A stretch of 64,000 nucleotides of DNA from Gemmobacter denitrificans (GCF_036964905.1 NZ_JBALHR010000002.1:458989-522988); one strand, 5' to 3'; counted from the stretch's first letter, positions 51,062 to 59,207 are shown. The notes: a model not told the origin generated them from the sequence alone. Numbers and translations are program-made.

Positions 51062-51307
51062 TCAGTCCTCCTTGCGCAGTTGGTCATAGATCGCGGGTTG
51101 GACAATCAGGCCCATAGCCGTACGAATAGCGCAGGGTTTGTAGGTGATCTGCGGCCCGCGCAACTTGGTCAGCTTTTTGACCAAGCGCCTGCTGCGTGGC
51201 TTATTTGGCCAATTCTCGATCTGCTTCGTCGCGTGTTTGCTGATGATGATTTTCACGGCGGATAGATTGGAAAAACGGGTGAATGGCAGGTCAGTCATGT
51301 TTTGCAT
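51062..51307 (-). CDS. Hypothetical phage protein
   Basis: 81 residues, basic (NKPRSRRLVKKLTKLRGPQI). Start at 51307 has GAGGA seven bases upstream. No family recognised. It overlaps its upstream neighbour, in line with the packed early operon. Confidence 0.55.
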   Translation of the reverse strand: MQNMTDLPFTRFSNLSAVKIIISKHATKQIENWPNKPRSRRLVKKLTKLRGPQITYKPCAIRTAMGLIVQPAIYDQLRKED

Positions 51308-51599
51308 GGAATTGATCCTCTATGGCACTCTCGACAGCGACGATGCAGGCGTCGATGATCTGGCGCTTCATGCGCCGCGCAAGTTCGCGCTGCTTCACGG
51401 TCGGATGCTCCAGCACCGGCACTTTGCCGTCCTGAATGTCGATTTGGCGACGCAAATCTTCCCAAAGCGCGTTGCAGGCTTCAGAGTGGATGCCTACGGC
51501 TTCTTCAGGGTCTTTGCGCCAGATTGGCCCTTGTTCTGCTGCGATTGCAGTGCGGGCTAGCGCCAGCAGATGCATGTGATCTTGGGAAAGTTCAGTCAT
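51291..51599 (-). CDS. Hypothetical phage protein
   Basis: 102 residues, helical and acidic/basic mixed (MTELSQDHMHLLALARTAIA; LARRMKRQIIDACIVAVESA). Start at 51599 overlaps the preceding 36-residue gene by 4 nt. Function unknown. Confidence 0.6.
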   Translation of the reverse strand: MTELSQDHMHLLALARTAIAAEQGPIWRKDPEEAVGIHSEACNALWEDLRRQIDIQDGKVPVLEHPTVKQRELARRMKRQIIDACIVAVESAIEDQFHAKHD

Positions 51600-51706
51600 T
51601 GCGAGCCACGTTTTGCGATCTTGGCCCACACCCAAGGCAGCAGGCCGGGCCAGTCGCAGATTGCGTTGATGATGCGGTCACGGCGCTTGATACACTTGCG
51701 GGTCAT
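51596..51706 (-). CDS. 36-residue phage microprotein
   Basis: Very short basic gene: MTRKCIKRRDRIINAICDWP and GLLPWVWAKIAKRG. It has ATGA overlap with the next gene and lies 2 nt after the preceding stop, the same packing as its neighbours, which supports it being translated. Confidence 0.5.
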   Translation of the reverse strand: MTRKCIKRRDRIINAICDWPGLLPWVWAKIAKRGSQ

Positions 51707-51708
51707 GG

Positions 51709-52191
51709 TCAGCCCTCCCCGCGCTTGCTGGCGTCGCAGTTCCAGGCAAAGTCCAGCAGATCGTCCAGCGTGTCGCCAATGTCTTGCGGGACGGTCACTG
51801 TTATCCATTCGGTGCGAGCGAGAATGGCTTTGCTGACTGCATCCCCCAGCTTGACGTGACGGGTTTCGGCGCATGTGACGTATCCGACCTGTGCGCAGGC
51901 TTCCCGCTCTTTCGCCACCGCCTCCGCAATCATCGCCTGCACCTCGGGCAGCGCGGCAAGGGCGGCGGGGTCGAGGCGGACGTATTTTTGCACCTCGCAC
52001 TCATGCTTGATTGTGATGCCATCTCGCGGCCCGGTCGGCCCGTTCGGGTGCGAATACTCCATGGCATCGTTGTAACTAAAGCGCCCAGCCTGCAATGGGT
52101 CTGACGTGTATCCATGCGCGTCTGGCCGATACCAGCCGCGCCCGGCCTTGTGGATCAGCCAGCCTTCTTGTGGAAACTCCGGCCCGCTCAT
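51709..52191 (-). CDS. Hypothetical phage protein
   Basis: 160 residues. The N-terminus (EGWLIHKAGRGWYRPDAHGY) resembles small phage early proteins that start with an aromatic-rich domain; the C-terminus is helical (VQAMIAEAVAKEREACAQVG). Function unknown. Overlaps its neighbour by 4 nt. Confidence 0.65.
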   Translation of the reverse strand: MSGPEFPQEGWLIHKAGRGWYRPDAHGYTSDPLQAGRFSYNDAMEYSHPNGPTGPRDGITIKHECEVQKYVRLDPAALAALPEVQAMIAEAVAKEREACAQVGYVTCAETRHVKLGDAVSKAILARTEWITVTVPQDIGDTLDDLLDFAWNCDASKRGEG

Positions 52192-52985
52192 GCGTCACCC
52201 CCGATGGCGCGCAGGGCGGCGCGCATTATGTCGCCAACATCCAGGCCATCCTCAATACCATCTTGCATAACGGCCCAGCAGTTATGCTCGATTGGCATGT
52301 TATCCAACAGCACCCGCGCCGCTTCCTGCACTGTGACGGCGGGCGGGGCGGCATAGAGGGGGGTAATCGTGTGCGCATTTTTCGCAGCATCGCTGACCCA
52401 GAAACTGTCGCTTGCGGCATTGTACTTTCTCGCGTCAACGATGCTATATCGGTCGCGTTTGTTGCCGTAGCAGCCTTTGCATTCGTCTTTGCATGCGATA
52501 AGCCACGCCACCGGCTCTTGCCAGGCCTGCGCCTCGGGCGTGGGCGTCAGGTCCAGCGCGGCAAGGATGCTCTCTTTCCTGCGAATGTCATGGGCATTTC
52601 TGGCCGCGTCAGAATTGGCGTGTATTGTCATCCCGCCCGTCTGGCTTGTCGCGCACCAACCTGCGTTGGTTTCGAACACGACAAAGACATCACGCATCAG
52701 GTCGCATTCCGCCTGATAGCATTGCGTTTGCTCTAACCACCTCCACACCAGCGGCTTGACCCTCACTTGCCCGGCCTGCGCTGTCACCAACGTGGCTTGC
52801 TGACAGTCGGGCGCGGTCTGGCTGGCGGCAAGGGCGGCGCGGGCGTGATCATACAAGTTGGCGGCACAATCTGCCGATGACGTGTGCAGTTCCGACGATG
52901 CCTCGTAGCTGTCCACGATGTTTTGCAGTGCGCGTTCCATCACCGCGATACGATTATTCTCAAGTCCTCTTTCAAGCGGGGTCAT
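52188..52985 (-). CDS. Hypothetical phage protein
   Basis: 265 residues. Helical N-terminus, a middle domain with VKPLVWRWLEQTQCYQAECD, and a second domain QEPVAWLIACKDECKGCYGN with close cysteines. Such multi-domain early proteins are common in phages of alphaproteobacteria; function unknown. Confidence 0.65.
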   Translation of the reverse strand: MTPLERGLENNRIAVMERALQNIVDSYEASSELHTSSADCAANLYDHARAALAASQTAPDCQQATLVTAQAGQVRVKPLVWRWLEQTQCYQAECDLMRDVFVVFETNAGWCATSQTGGMTIHANSDAARNAHDIRRKESILAALDLTPTPEAQAWQEPVAWLIACKDECKGCYGNKRDRYSIVDARKYNAASDSFWVSDAAKNAHTITPLYAAPPAVTVQEAARVLLDNMPIEHNCWAVMQDGIEDGLDVGDIMRAALRAIGGDA

Positions 52986-52989
52986 CGCT

Positions 52990-53613
52990 TCACTCCTTCT
53001 CGATCATGGCGCATATCGCCTGCACGCGGTCGTCGATTGTATGCAGGCAGCCAAGGCGCATTCGTCCTGCCGCCTCCCGCCGCGCCTTGTTCCTTTCCGC
53101 GCGGCCATAGTCGGCCAGTGCTGCGGCAGCATCGGCGGGGGTTAGGGCGCGGATCGCTACTACCGAGATGAGACTGTTCAAAATGCTGTCTCGACAGTAG
53201 CGATTTGCTTCACTGTCCATCGGGAGACCTTTGCTGACCAAGTATCCCTCGTTCTCCGTGATCTGCGCGTTCATTTCAGCAATGCGGGCGATATGCCATT
53301 GTGCCGCCGCCTCATACGATGCAGCCACCAGCGCATCCTGTGCGGCGCGCAGGGCGTCCAGTTCGGCGGTCAGCGCGTCACGCTCTGCGACAGTCTCAGC
53401 CGCAGCTTTTGCAATCCAGTGCGCTTGTATTTCTGTGGGCTGCTGATCCCATGGCCTCATTCTCTGGTCATCCGGGCCATCAACCATGTCCATGGCCTCA
53501 CCCATCGCCTGATCTGTTTCCAAGAGATCACGGGCAATTTCCACAATGGCAGGTATCGCCGCCAACAGCGCGTCACGCTCAGCGGCAATCGCGGCGGGTG
53601 ATGTGTCAGCCAT
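52990..53613 (-). CDS. Hypothetical phage protein, coiled-coil rich
   Basis: 207 residues from MADTSPAAIAAERDALLAAI. Long Ala/Glu-rich helices with repeated AERDAL units suggest a coiled coil. Function unknown. It overlaps the frameshifted gene upstream by 8 nt. Confidence 0.65.
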   Translation of the reverse strand: MADTSPAAIAAERDALLAAIPAIVEIARDLLETDQAMGEAMDMVDGPDDQRMRPWDQQPTEIQAHWIAKAAAETVAERDALTAELDALRAAQDALVAASYEAAAQWHIARIAEMNAQITENEGYLVSKGLPMDSEANRYCRDSILNSLISVVAIRALTPADAAAALADYGRAERNKARREAAGRMRLGCLHTIDDRVQAICAMIEKE

Positions 53614-54258
53614 TGGCGTTCTCCAGCTTGTCGATGTTCCCATGCGCGACGGTGAAGGTCGGCACGACCACCCAGGGGTTTGCCTCCCATGCGCCATGGC
53701 CGTGCAGGCTGTTCCAGAGGGCGGCAAAGGCCACGCCGTGCGGGGAGTAGTGTTCCCATTTCAGGTCGTTGGGCTCAGAGATTGGGCTCACCCCCTCCGC
53801 CACCGCATCCGCTTCGCTGATCTGCTGCAACCGCTGCACCCTCACATCTGTGACGGTGAGCGTGATACGGCTGGCCCAGCGTGGCATGTGGATGGACGGA
53901 CGCCACGGGTAGCCGCGAACATCTGCGGCCAGATCGGCGCAGGCGTCAGTCGCTGCATAGCGCAAGTCGCAAGGCTGCGACTTCGTGGGCAGGTAGTCGC
54001 CAAAGCTGAGGGCTTGCCAGCGTTCACGGACCCAGAGGCGCTCACCGATGGCATAGCGGACTGGCCCTGCGACGTGAAGTTTGCCCCGCCCGGATGAACC
54101 TCGGTGAAAACAAACCTTGCGGGCGAACCGAAAAATCCAAGCGGACGTGCTTCAATTCCGCCTGGCTGCGGCTTCAACACCCGCCGCGTCTGGGTCTTGC
54201 GGCACTCCAGCAGTGCGCGAACCATCGGCGCGGAGAAGATGATCGGGCGGTCAGCCAT
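53606..54258 (-). pseudogene. Phage ASCH-like/morphogenetic protein gene with a -1 frameshift
   Basis: The N-terminal frame begins MADRPIIFSAPMVRALLECR, then KTQTRRVLKPQPG; the C-terminal frame continues as GERLWVRERWQALSFGDYLP, MPRWASRITLTVTDVRVQRL and WEANPWVVVPTFTVAHGNID. Both belong to one known phage protein type. They are joined by a -1 shift near a run of four G on the coding strand (plus 54084-54087). One missing base in that run would restore a protein of 217 residues. Decay, sequencing error or programmed slippage are all possible. Confidence 0.8.
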
Positions 54259-54583
54259 TGTCGCCACCCCGCGTAAACGTGTCATGGTCGCTGCTCAGCG
54301 GCCCACGGTGCGCGGCGGCTGCCTGCCCGATCTTGATGTTGATTTCGCCAGCATGCGGGTTGATGCTGACGGGCACGGCATCCGGCTTGGTGCTGCCTGC
54401 GATGCCAAGCTTTTCCAGCGCCTCAAGGAAGTGCTTCATGCGCATGCCTTCCCGATAGTCCGCTTCGGTCAGCAAGTTTGCCCCGCATTTCGGGCAAGGC
54501 TTGCCGATCATGTCAGCCGTGATTTCCGGCACGTCCTCGCGGTGGTCGCAGCCGTCAGCATCGCATTTCAAGAAGGCCTGCAT
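54251..54583 (-). CDS. Phage protein with zinc-ribbon-like cysteines
   Basis: 110 residues. KCDADGCDH and PCPKCGANLL give two pairs of metal-binding candidates; the C-terminal half is polar. Probably a small nucleic-acid-binding protein, role unknown. Overlaps the next gene by 8 nt. Confidence 0.65.
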   Translation of the reverse strand: MQAFLKCDADGCDHREDVPEITADMIGKPCPKCGANLLTEADYREGMRMKHFLEALEKLGIAGSTKPDAVPVSINPHAGEINIKIGQAAAAHRGPLSSDHDTFTRGGDNG

Positions 54584-54641
54584 GTCTCTCTCCTATGATC
54601 TCTCGGGATGGCAGCCCGCGCGGGGCTGCGCACCAGAGCGG

Positions 54642-54860
54642 TCAGGCGTGGCCCAAGCGCTTGGCCCTAATGACCGCGCGGCGCTTGGCTGCACGGCGGC
54701 GATCCTGCGCAACCGTGCGCTTCGATCTGGTGGGTTTCGATGCCGCACCTTCCCGCAGGTTGGGCAGCGGTGAACCGAAAAACACTTCGCGGTTCGGGTG
54801 GATGGCGAGAGCGGCTCCCATAGCCCCCAATACCGCCATAGATGTAGCCAATATCCTCAT
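54642..54860 (-). CDS. Small phage protein with hydrophobic N-terminus
   Basis: 72 residues: hydrophobic start MRILATSMAVLGAMGAALAI and a strongly basic tail (RRRAAKRRAVIRAKRLGHA). One membrane segment or signal is possible. Overlaps the HNH gene by 4 nt. Confidence 0.55.
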   Translation of the reverse strand: MRILATSMAVLGAMGAALAIHPNREVFFGSPLPNLREGAASKPTRSKRTVAQDRRRAAKRRAVIRAKRLGHA

Positions 54861-55216
54861 GCCGTCTCTCCTTTGCCCCAAGGGCTGTTGAATTGCCCCG
54901 CCAGCATGTCCGCCACGACCGGCAGGTAATCGGTGTCCTCTCCGTAGGTCTCCACCCACCATGCCCGCCGCGTGTGGATGCCATCGGCCCCGGTGTGGTG
55001 CAGATCGCAGAGCGGTATGGTGTCCGTGTGAGGCGCGCGCCGCTGGCTGTAGCGACCGCAGATGACGTGATGCACCTGCACGGGCCAGTAGCCGCAGCAG
55101 ACGCATGGCAGGGCTGCTACTCGGGCCATGTGGTCACGGCCTGCCTTTTTGCCGAGACGCGGTGCTTTCAGCCCGAGCGGGCCCTTGCCTGCCAGATTGC
55201 CGGGATGCGCTGTCAT
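54857..55216 (-). CDS. HNH endonuclease, DUF968/Ref-like
   Basis: 119 residues. Metal and catalytic pattern: ALPCVCCGYWPVQVHHVICG, then PLCDLHHTGADGIHTR. These fit the phage HNH nucleases of the DUF968/Ref type involved in recombination. Next to ninB and ssb, so part of the recombination module. Confidence 0.8.
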   Translation of the reverse strand: MTAHPGNLAGKGPLGLKAPRLGKKAGRDHMARVAALPCVCCGYWPVQVHHVICGRYSQRRAPHTDTIPLCDLHHTGADGIHTRRAWWVETYGEDTDYLPVVADMLAGQFNSPWGKGETA

Positions 55217-55602
55217 GCTGCCCTCGTTTCGTCAGACCACCGGACGCCATGCCGGTCGCCATATGCCTGGATGAATGTGATCAGCTCGGCAAAGCGCGCC
55301 TTGCTGAGCCGTGACGTGCGGAACCCAGCCGGAAAGGGCGGGGCACCATCAATGCCGGGCTGCCAGATGATTTCGTGCCCGAGTGCCGACATGAACGCGG
55401 CTTTCCAGACCTCTGGCGAAAGCGCGCGGCCTTCCGGCTTGCTGCGGGCAATGTCGCTCAGCATCGCCCACATCTTCGCGTTCTGATCTTGGCTGCGGGT
55501 GCCTTCCTTGACAGTCACCACCGCGTCAATCGGCGCGCGGTCGATGATCGACTTGGCAAGGTTGCGCTGCGCATCGCCACGGATGATGACTGTCTGAGCC
55601 AT
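55213..55602 (-). CDS. NinB-type recombination protein
   Basis: 129 residues; NinB (Orf) family helps loading of recombinases on SSB-coated DNA. Motifs: KEGTRSQDQNAKMWAMLSDI, EVWKAAFMSALGHE, and the C-terminal FAELITFIQAYGDRHGVRW. The ATG at 55602 overlaps the upstream stop by 4 nt. Confidence 0.88.
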   Translation of the reverse strand: MAQTVIIRGDAQRNLAKSIIDRAPIDAVVTVKEGTRSQDQNAKMWAMLSDIARSKPEGRALSPEVWKAAFMSALGHEIIWQPGIDGAPPFPAGFRTSRLSKARFAELITFIQAYGDRHGVRWSDETRAA

Positions 55603-55790
55603 CACACCGGCCCCATGATCTTGAAATGCTGGTTGAACGCGGCAACCACTTCGGCCCTGGCGGTTTCCTCATCCGCCCCGTTCAGCACCAGCAGGTCGGT
55701 TGCGGCGTCAATTGCAAGGCCGTCGCTTTTCCAGCCAGCCGACATGATGCTGCGCAGAGCCTGTTTCGCGGTGATCTGCCTGCCAGCCAT
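55602..55790 (-). CDS. Small phage protein upstream of ninB
   Basis: 62 residues, helical (ITAKQALRSIMSAGWKSDGL; EETARAEVVAAFNQHFKI). No family recognised. It overlaps both ssb and ninB by 4 nt. Confidence 0.6.
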   Translation of the reverse strand: MAGRQITAKQALRSIMSAGWKSDGLAIDAATDLLVLNGADEETARAEVVAAFNQHFKIMGPV

Positions 55791-56275
55791 CACAGCACCT
55801 GTGCGGCGAAGGGGATCTCGTCGTCCAACCCGGCCCCATAGCCGCCACCAGCCGCACCACCAGCCCGCCCCTGCGGCTCACCGTAGCCACCGCCATAGCC
55901 GCCATGATCATCGCTGCCAGCGTCCTTGCCATCCAGCAGGGTCAGTTCGCCGCGATACGGGCGCAGCACGATTTCCGTGGTGTAGCGATCCTGGCCGGAC
56001 TGGTCCTGCCACTTGCGGGTTTCAAGCTGGCCTTCGATGTAGACCTTGCTGCCCTTGCGCAGATATTGTTCCGCGATCTTGGCCAAGGGTTCGCTAAAGA
56101 TCGCCACAGAATGCCATTCGGTGCGTTCCTTGCGTTCGCCGGAATTGCGGTCGCGCCAGCTTTCGGACGTTGCCACCCGCAGGTTCACCACCTTGCCTCC
56201 GCTCTGGAAGCTACGCACTTCGGGATCGCGGGCCAGATTGCCCACGATGATGACCTTGTTTACGCTGCCTGCCAT
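55790..56275 (-). CDS. ssb: Phage single-stranded DNA-binding protein
   Basis: 161 residues. OB fold: SVNKVIIVGNLARDPEVRSF, WHSVAIFSEPLAKIAEQYLR, KGSKVYIEGQLETRKWQD. A glycine-rich tail is followed by DDEIPF, the protein-interaction tip, extended by five residues (AAQVL). It is coupled (TAATG) to the annealing-protein candidate. Confidence 0.95.
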   Translation of the reverse strand: MAGSVNKVIIVGNLARDPEVRSFQSGGKVVNLRVATSESWRDRNSGERKERTEWHSVAIFSEPLAKIAEQYLRKGSKVYIEGQLETRKWQDQSGQDRYTTEIVLRPYRGELTLLDGKDAGSDDHGGYGGGYGEPQGRAGGAAGGGYGAGLDDEIPFAAQVL

Positions 56276-56964
56276 TATGCGGCCTCCGCTTCTCTCTTGG
56301 TGTTGATTTCGGCCTCAACGTGTGAGGCAAGTTCCGGCGCGGCGGACTTCATGGCTGCCAGATCGCGCTTGAAATTGTTGTCATTGCAGACGATCAGCCC
56401 GATGTTCTTGATCGCGTCCATCATATTGGCCTGCACCTTCTGCCAGTCTCGGGCGGCGGGCTTGCTCTGTGGCGGCTTGGCCTGTGTGGCCGGTGACGAT
56501 GCCGGTGCGCTGTCCGACTGATACGCTGCCGCGACTTCCGCGACGTATTTGCTGTCATCCCAGCGGCCCAGGAAGATGTTGGCCGCGATGCCCAAATGCG
56601 ATGCCGCTTTGACGATGGCGTCTGTCAGCGACTTCTTCGGCGCGTCCTCATCCACCATGTATTTGCCGCCTGACGTGTTGTAGGCCGCGCGGGTCTGGCC
56701 ATAGCTTTCGTAGCCATTGGCCTTGTCGGTGTGCCAGAATTCGATGCGGCACCAGTGCAGCACTTCACTGCCCATGTGTTCAAAGCCTTCGGCCAGCACG
56801 CGCCACCCGAACCCCTGACCAACCGGCCCGAAAAGCTGCGTCAGGCAATATATGACGTATTGCGGGTTCGGGCTGGTGCCCTTGTATGCCTTGCCGGTGA
56901 TTGCCTTAGTGAACTTGGGGTCAATGTCCGCGTGTGCGTTCCAGATATCCAGCTTGTTGGTCAT
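56275..56964 (-). CDS. Candidate phage single-strand annealing protein
   Basis: 229 residues. Conserved-looking N-terminal domain: KFTKAITGKAYKGTSPNPQY, LTQLFGPVGQGFGWRVLAEG, and DAIVKAASHLGIAANIFLG. These are reminiscent of Rad52-like phage annealing proteins, and the gene sits directly before ssb. The assignment is inferred from pattern and neighbourhood; no catalytic residues apply. Confidence 0.55.
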   Translation of the reverse strand: MTNKLDIWNAHADIDPKFTKAITGKAYKGTSPNPQYVIYCLTQLFGPVGQGFGWRVLAEGFEHMGSEVLHWCRIEFWHTDKANGYESYGQTRAAYNTSGGKYMVDEDAPKKSLTDAIVKAASHLGIAANIFLGRWDDSKYVAEVAAAYQSDSAPASSPATQAKPPQSKPAARDWQKVQANMMDAIKNIGLIVCNDNNFKRDLAAMKSAAPELASHVEAEINTKREAEAA

Positions 56965-57155
56965 TGCATGCGGTCCTGTGTGAGTGACGCCAGCCCCTCG
57001 GGCGGCTGTTCGGTCCAGTCGCGGCTGGGGATGCCGTCCAGCCATTGCTGGTGCTTCCATGCGGTGCGCAGGCGATACGTCCAGTCCGGCGACCCGGGCG
57101 GGAACGCGGCGGCTTCGGTGATGCACTCGCGGTGCATGTCGGCCATCCGGCACAT
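56961..57155 (-). CDS. Small phage protein
   Basis: 64 residues with Trp-rich C-terminal half (WTYRLRTAWKHQQWLDGIPS). Starts at ATG 57155 (or GTG 57158), touching the preceding stop, and overlaps the annealing-protein start by 4 nt. Confidence 0.55.
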   Translation of the reverse strand: MCRMADMHRECITEAAAFPPGSPDWTYRLRTAWKHQQWLDGIPSRDWTEQPPEGLASLTQDRMQ

Positions 57156-57574
57156 CACATGCCACCCCGCATCGCTTCGGCCTGTGCCAGCACATCGGGC
57201 AGACCGAGCAGGCCGTCCAAAAGCGCGTCAGCCAGCAGGGCCGCGAGGATGCCACCCATGACCGCCAGCAGCACCCAGCCAAACTGGTTCGCCAGTTCCT
57301 GCATCCGGTCCATGCGCATCTGGTGGCGGTTCATTTCGCCAAGACGGTCGGCAAGGCGACGCGCGCCCGGCAGCAAGTCAGAGCCTTCATCCGACAGGAT
57401 CGCGTTGCGGATTTCGCGCGCTGCAACAATGTCGGCGCAATCGCCGTAGGTGGCCAACACATAGGCCGCGTCTACCAGATCGGCGCGCGATGAATTGGGA
57501 TCGGCGGCGATGACCCGGGCCGCCCACAGGTCCATGTGTGTCTCTGGCATGCTGATCACATTGGCGCGGGTCAT
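57155..57574 (-). CDS. Phage protein with C-terminal membrane segment
   Basis: 139 residues. Soluble helical part (RADLVDAAYVLATYGDCADI) followed by one hydrophobic helix (FGWVLLAVMGGILAALLADA) close to the C-terminus. Likely a tail-anchored inner-membrane protein; role unknown. Confidence 0.6.
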   Translation of the reverse strand: MTRANVISMPETHMDLWAARVIAADPNSSRADLVDAAYVLATYGDCADIVAAREIRNAILSDEGSDLLPGARRLADRLGEMNRHQMRMDRMQELANQFGWVLLAVMGGILAALLADALLDGLLGLPDVLAQAEAMRGGM

Positions 57575-57810
57575 TTTGCACCCCCAAGCGCCGCGATCAT
57601 GGCGTCGGCCATGTCAACCAGATAGCCCGCCGCATCTGTTGCATTCTGGTGCGGCGTATTCGGCGCGGCAAAATATCCAGCCAACGCCATGCCAGCAAAC
57701 CATTCGCGCTTGGTCATGCCTGAGTTGTTCACTCTTGTGGTGCTGTGCATTCCGTTTCTCACGACAGTTTCGCCGGGAAACGCAGGCCCGCCATCATTGA
57801 TCGTGGTCAT
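57571..57810 (-). CDS. Conserved small phage protein
   Basis: 79 residues with GGPAFPGETVV and GMTKREWFAGMALAGYFAA, a combination common in temperate phage early regions. Function not known. Overlaps both neighbours by 4 nt. Confidence 0.7.
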   Translation of the reverse strand: MTTINDGGPAFPGETVVRNGMHSTTRVNNSGMTKREWFAGMALAGYFAAPNTPHQNATDAAGYLVDMADAMIAALGGAK

Positions 57811-57989
57811 TCGCTTGGCTCCTCATTGCGCCGCTGGTGGGCTGCGGTCAGGTGCGCGGCCCATGGGCGGGGGGTGTTGGTTTCGGCAAAATCGGCCTGC
57901 GCTGCGGCGATCACGCGGCCCATCTGGGCGACAGGGTCATGCAGCGGGCGTTCGATTGCGTTGAGCAGATGACGGGGCAAGATGCGCAT
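57807..57989 (-). CDS. Small phage protein
   Basis: 60 residues from MRILPRHLLNAIERPLHDPV. Helical, basic. No family recognised. The gap upstream to 58098 contains no other gene. Confidence 0.5.
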   Translation of the reverse strand: MRILPRHLLNAIERPLHDPVAQMGRVIAAAQADFAETNTPRPWAAHLTAAHQRRNEEPSE

Positions 57990-58098
57990 GGCGTCCTCGC
58001 TGGCGTTGGAAAAGGCCCCGGCCCGTATGGGCGCACCGTTCACAGGCCGGGGCAGTTGGCGCGGCGGGATAGCAGGCGACCGCCGCGCGGCTGGGAGG

Positions 58099-58308
58099 TC
58101 AGTCACCGCGTGCGCGCATCCATCCGTAGCCAACAACGTCGCTCGGGTTGATGCCGGACGCAGAAACGTCAAAGGGCCAAGGGTTGGTCTTCAGCCATTC
58201 AGCATGCCAAGCTGCGTGCTGGGCGCGAATGGCTTCCTCACGCGCGGCTTGCTCAAGGCAATCCTCAAGATCGACTGCCATCGGCGGGTCTTGATCTTCG
58301 CTGCGCAT
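58099..58308 (-). CDS. First gene of the leftward phage operon
   Basis: 69 residues (MRSEDQDPPMAVDLEDCLEQ), acidic, Trp-rich C-terminal half. ATG at 58308 has GGGAG eight bases upstream; ATG 58323 is an alternative. About 40 nt after the predicted pL start. Confidence 0.55.
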   Translation of the reverse strand: MRSEDQDPPMAVDLEDCLEQAAREEAIRAQHAAWHAEWLKTNPWPFDVSASGINPSDVVGYGWMRARGD

Positions 58309-58355
58309 CGGCTTGGCTCCCATCTTCACCGGCTGTTCGCGGTGGGTGTGGGTGT

Positions 58356-58384
58356 ATAATGTATCCGCAATAGAGGACAGTCAA
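58356..58384 (-). promoter_or_regulatory. Phage promoter pL
   Basis: On the minus strand TTGACT (plus 58379-58384), exactly 17 bp, then CATTAT (plus 58356-58361). Operator OL1 fills the spacer. It drives the long leftward early operon. Confidence 0.7.
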
Positions 58385-58409
58385 GCGGAAACGTTCGCTA
58401 TAGAGGATA
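58362..58409. promoter_or_regulatory. Left operators OL1 and OL2
   Basis: OL1 TATCCGCAATAGAGGACA (58362-58379) and OL2 CGTTCGCTATAGAGGATA (58392-58409), centres 30 bp apart. They share the sequence TATCCGC-N-ATAGAGGATA with the right operators. Confidence 0.7.
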
Positions 58410-58438
58410 AATTTTCGGCGGCTGAGAATCGGCAAATG

Positions 58439-58464
58439 AAAAAGCCCGCCGTGCTGGGGCGGGC
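58439..58464 (-). terminator. Terminator of the repressor transcript
   Basis: On the minus strand GCCCGCC (plus 58458-58464), 7-nt loop, GGCGGGC (plus 58444-58450), then five T (plus 58439-58443). It ends leftward transcription just before OL/pL. Confidence 0.85.
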
Positions 58465-58491
58465 CGGTTTTGGCTGTGTGTCGCTGTCGCG

Positions 58492-58683
58492 TCAGATCGC
58501 GTTGGAAAATTGCTCTTGCAGGGCCGCCCTGGCTAGATCGACTGTGTGGCCTATTGCTTCGCGTCCGACCTGAACGCCCTCAGGGTCCAGCAATATGGCG
58601 ACACGGAACGGCCCGCGCAGATCAATGGCAATCCGACAGCCTTCCGGCGCTTTGATCGGCTCGTCAACGATTTCTTTACACAT
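58492..58683 (-). CDS. Small gene downstream of the prophage repressor
   Basis: 63 residues (MCKEIVDEPIKAPEGCRIAI; HTVDLARAALQEQF). It lies between the repressor and the terminator at 58439, thus probably in the lysogenic transcript, the place of rex genes in lambda. No recognised family; a role in lysogeny or immunity is inference. Confidence 0.55.
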   Translation of the reverse strand: MCKEIVDEPIKAPEGCRIAIDLRGPFRVAILLDPEGVQVGREAIGHTVDLARAALQEQFSNAI

Positions 58684-58886
58684 GTGTGCGCCCGATTCAC
58701 GATCTGTATTTGGTGCGTCGCATCGCCTTTTAGCAGGGGTCACAGCAAGGCGCACCATCCCTAGCGGGTTGCGTTCTTCATTCGTTCCTATAATCTTTCA
58801 GTCTTACAAGAAACGGGGAATTGCCATGCTGCTGAGTGATTTTGTCAGGTTGCTTTCCGGTTTGTCCTCTGCCCAGAAGCGCGCCG

Positions 58887-59195
58887 TTACTGACGCTGCA
58901 AACCGGGTCGCAGAAGCGTCAGCACTGCTTCGCGCGCCTCAGGTGCCCGCTTCATCGCCCCCAGAAGATCGGCATCCTCCTGGGTGATCTCGAACCCATA
59001 GATGACGTGGGCCAAGCTGACCGGCACGGCCTCGCAAACTGCCATCAGCTTTTCTATGGTCGGGTCTTTGCCTTCCTTTAGGATGCCGTGAATATAGCCT
59101 GGGCCATTGCCGGACGCGATAGACACGGCCCGCATGCTGTTCCCGCTGCTCTTGATCGCGGCCTCAAGCCGACTGCGCCAATCAGTATTTTCCAT
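58887..59195 (-). CDS. Prophage repressor, Cro/CI-type HTH
   Basis: 102 residues. N-terminal HTH: WRSRLEAAIKSSGNSMRAVS, IASGNGPGYIHGILKEGKDP with the recognition helix, TIEKLMAVCEAVPVSLAHVI. A short C-terminal helical tail replaces the LexA-type peptidase domain of CI, so it would not be cleaved by RecA in the lambda manner. The ATG at 59195 lies about 7 nt after GATAAT, so the mRNA is predicted leaderless. Confidence 0.85.
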   Translation of the reverse strand: MENTDWRSRLEAAIKSSGNSMRAVSIASGNGPGYIHGILKEGKDPTIEKLMAVCEAVPVSLAHVIYGFEITQEDADLLGAMKRAPEAREAVLTLLRPGLQRQ

Positions 59196-59201
59196 GTGCA
59201 G

Positions 59202-59207
59202 ATTATC
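59202..59207 (-). promoter_or_regulatory. -10 element of the repressor promoter (pRM-like)
   Basis: GATAAT on the minus strand, overlapping operator 59204-59221. No good -35 is visible 16-18 bp upstream, as is usual for promoters that need activation. The predicted start falls on the repressor ATG. Confidence 0.5.

Noticed and set aside
58826..58987. Rightward 53-codon frame starting MLLSDFVRLLSGLSSAQKRA
   Set aside because: It has a fair ribosome site, but its second half is the antisense of the repressor 3' end and its tail is low complexity. No neighbour is coupled to it.
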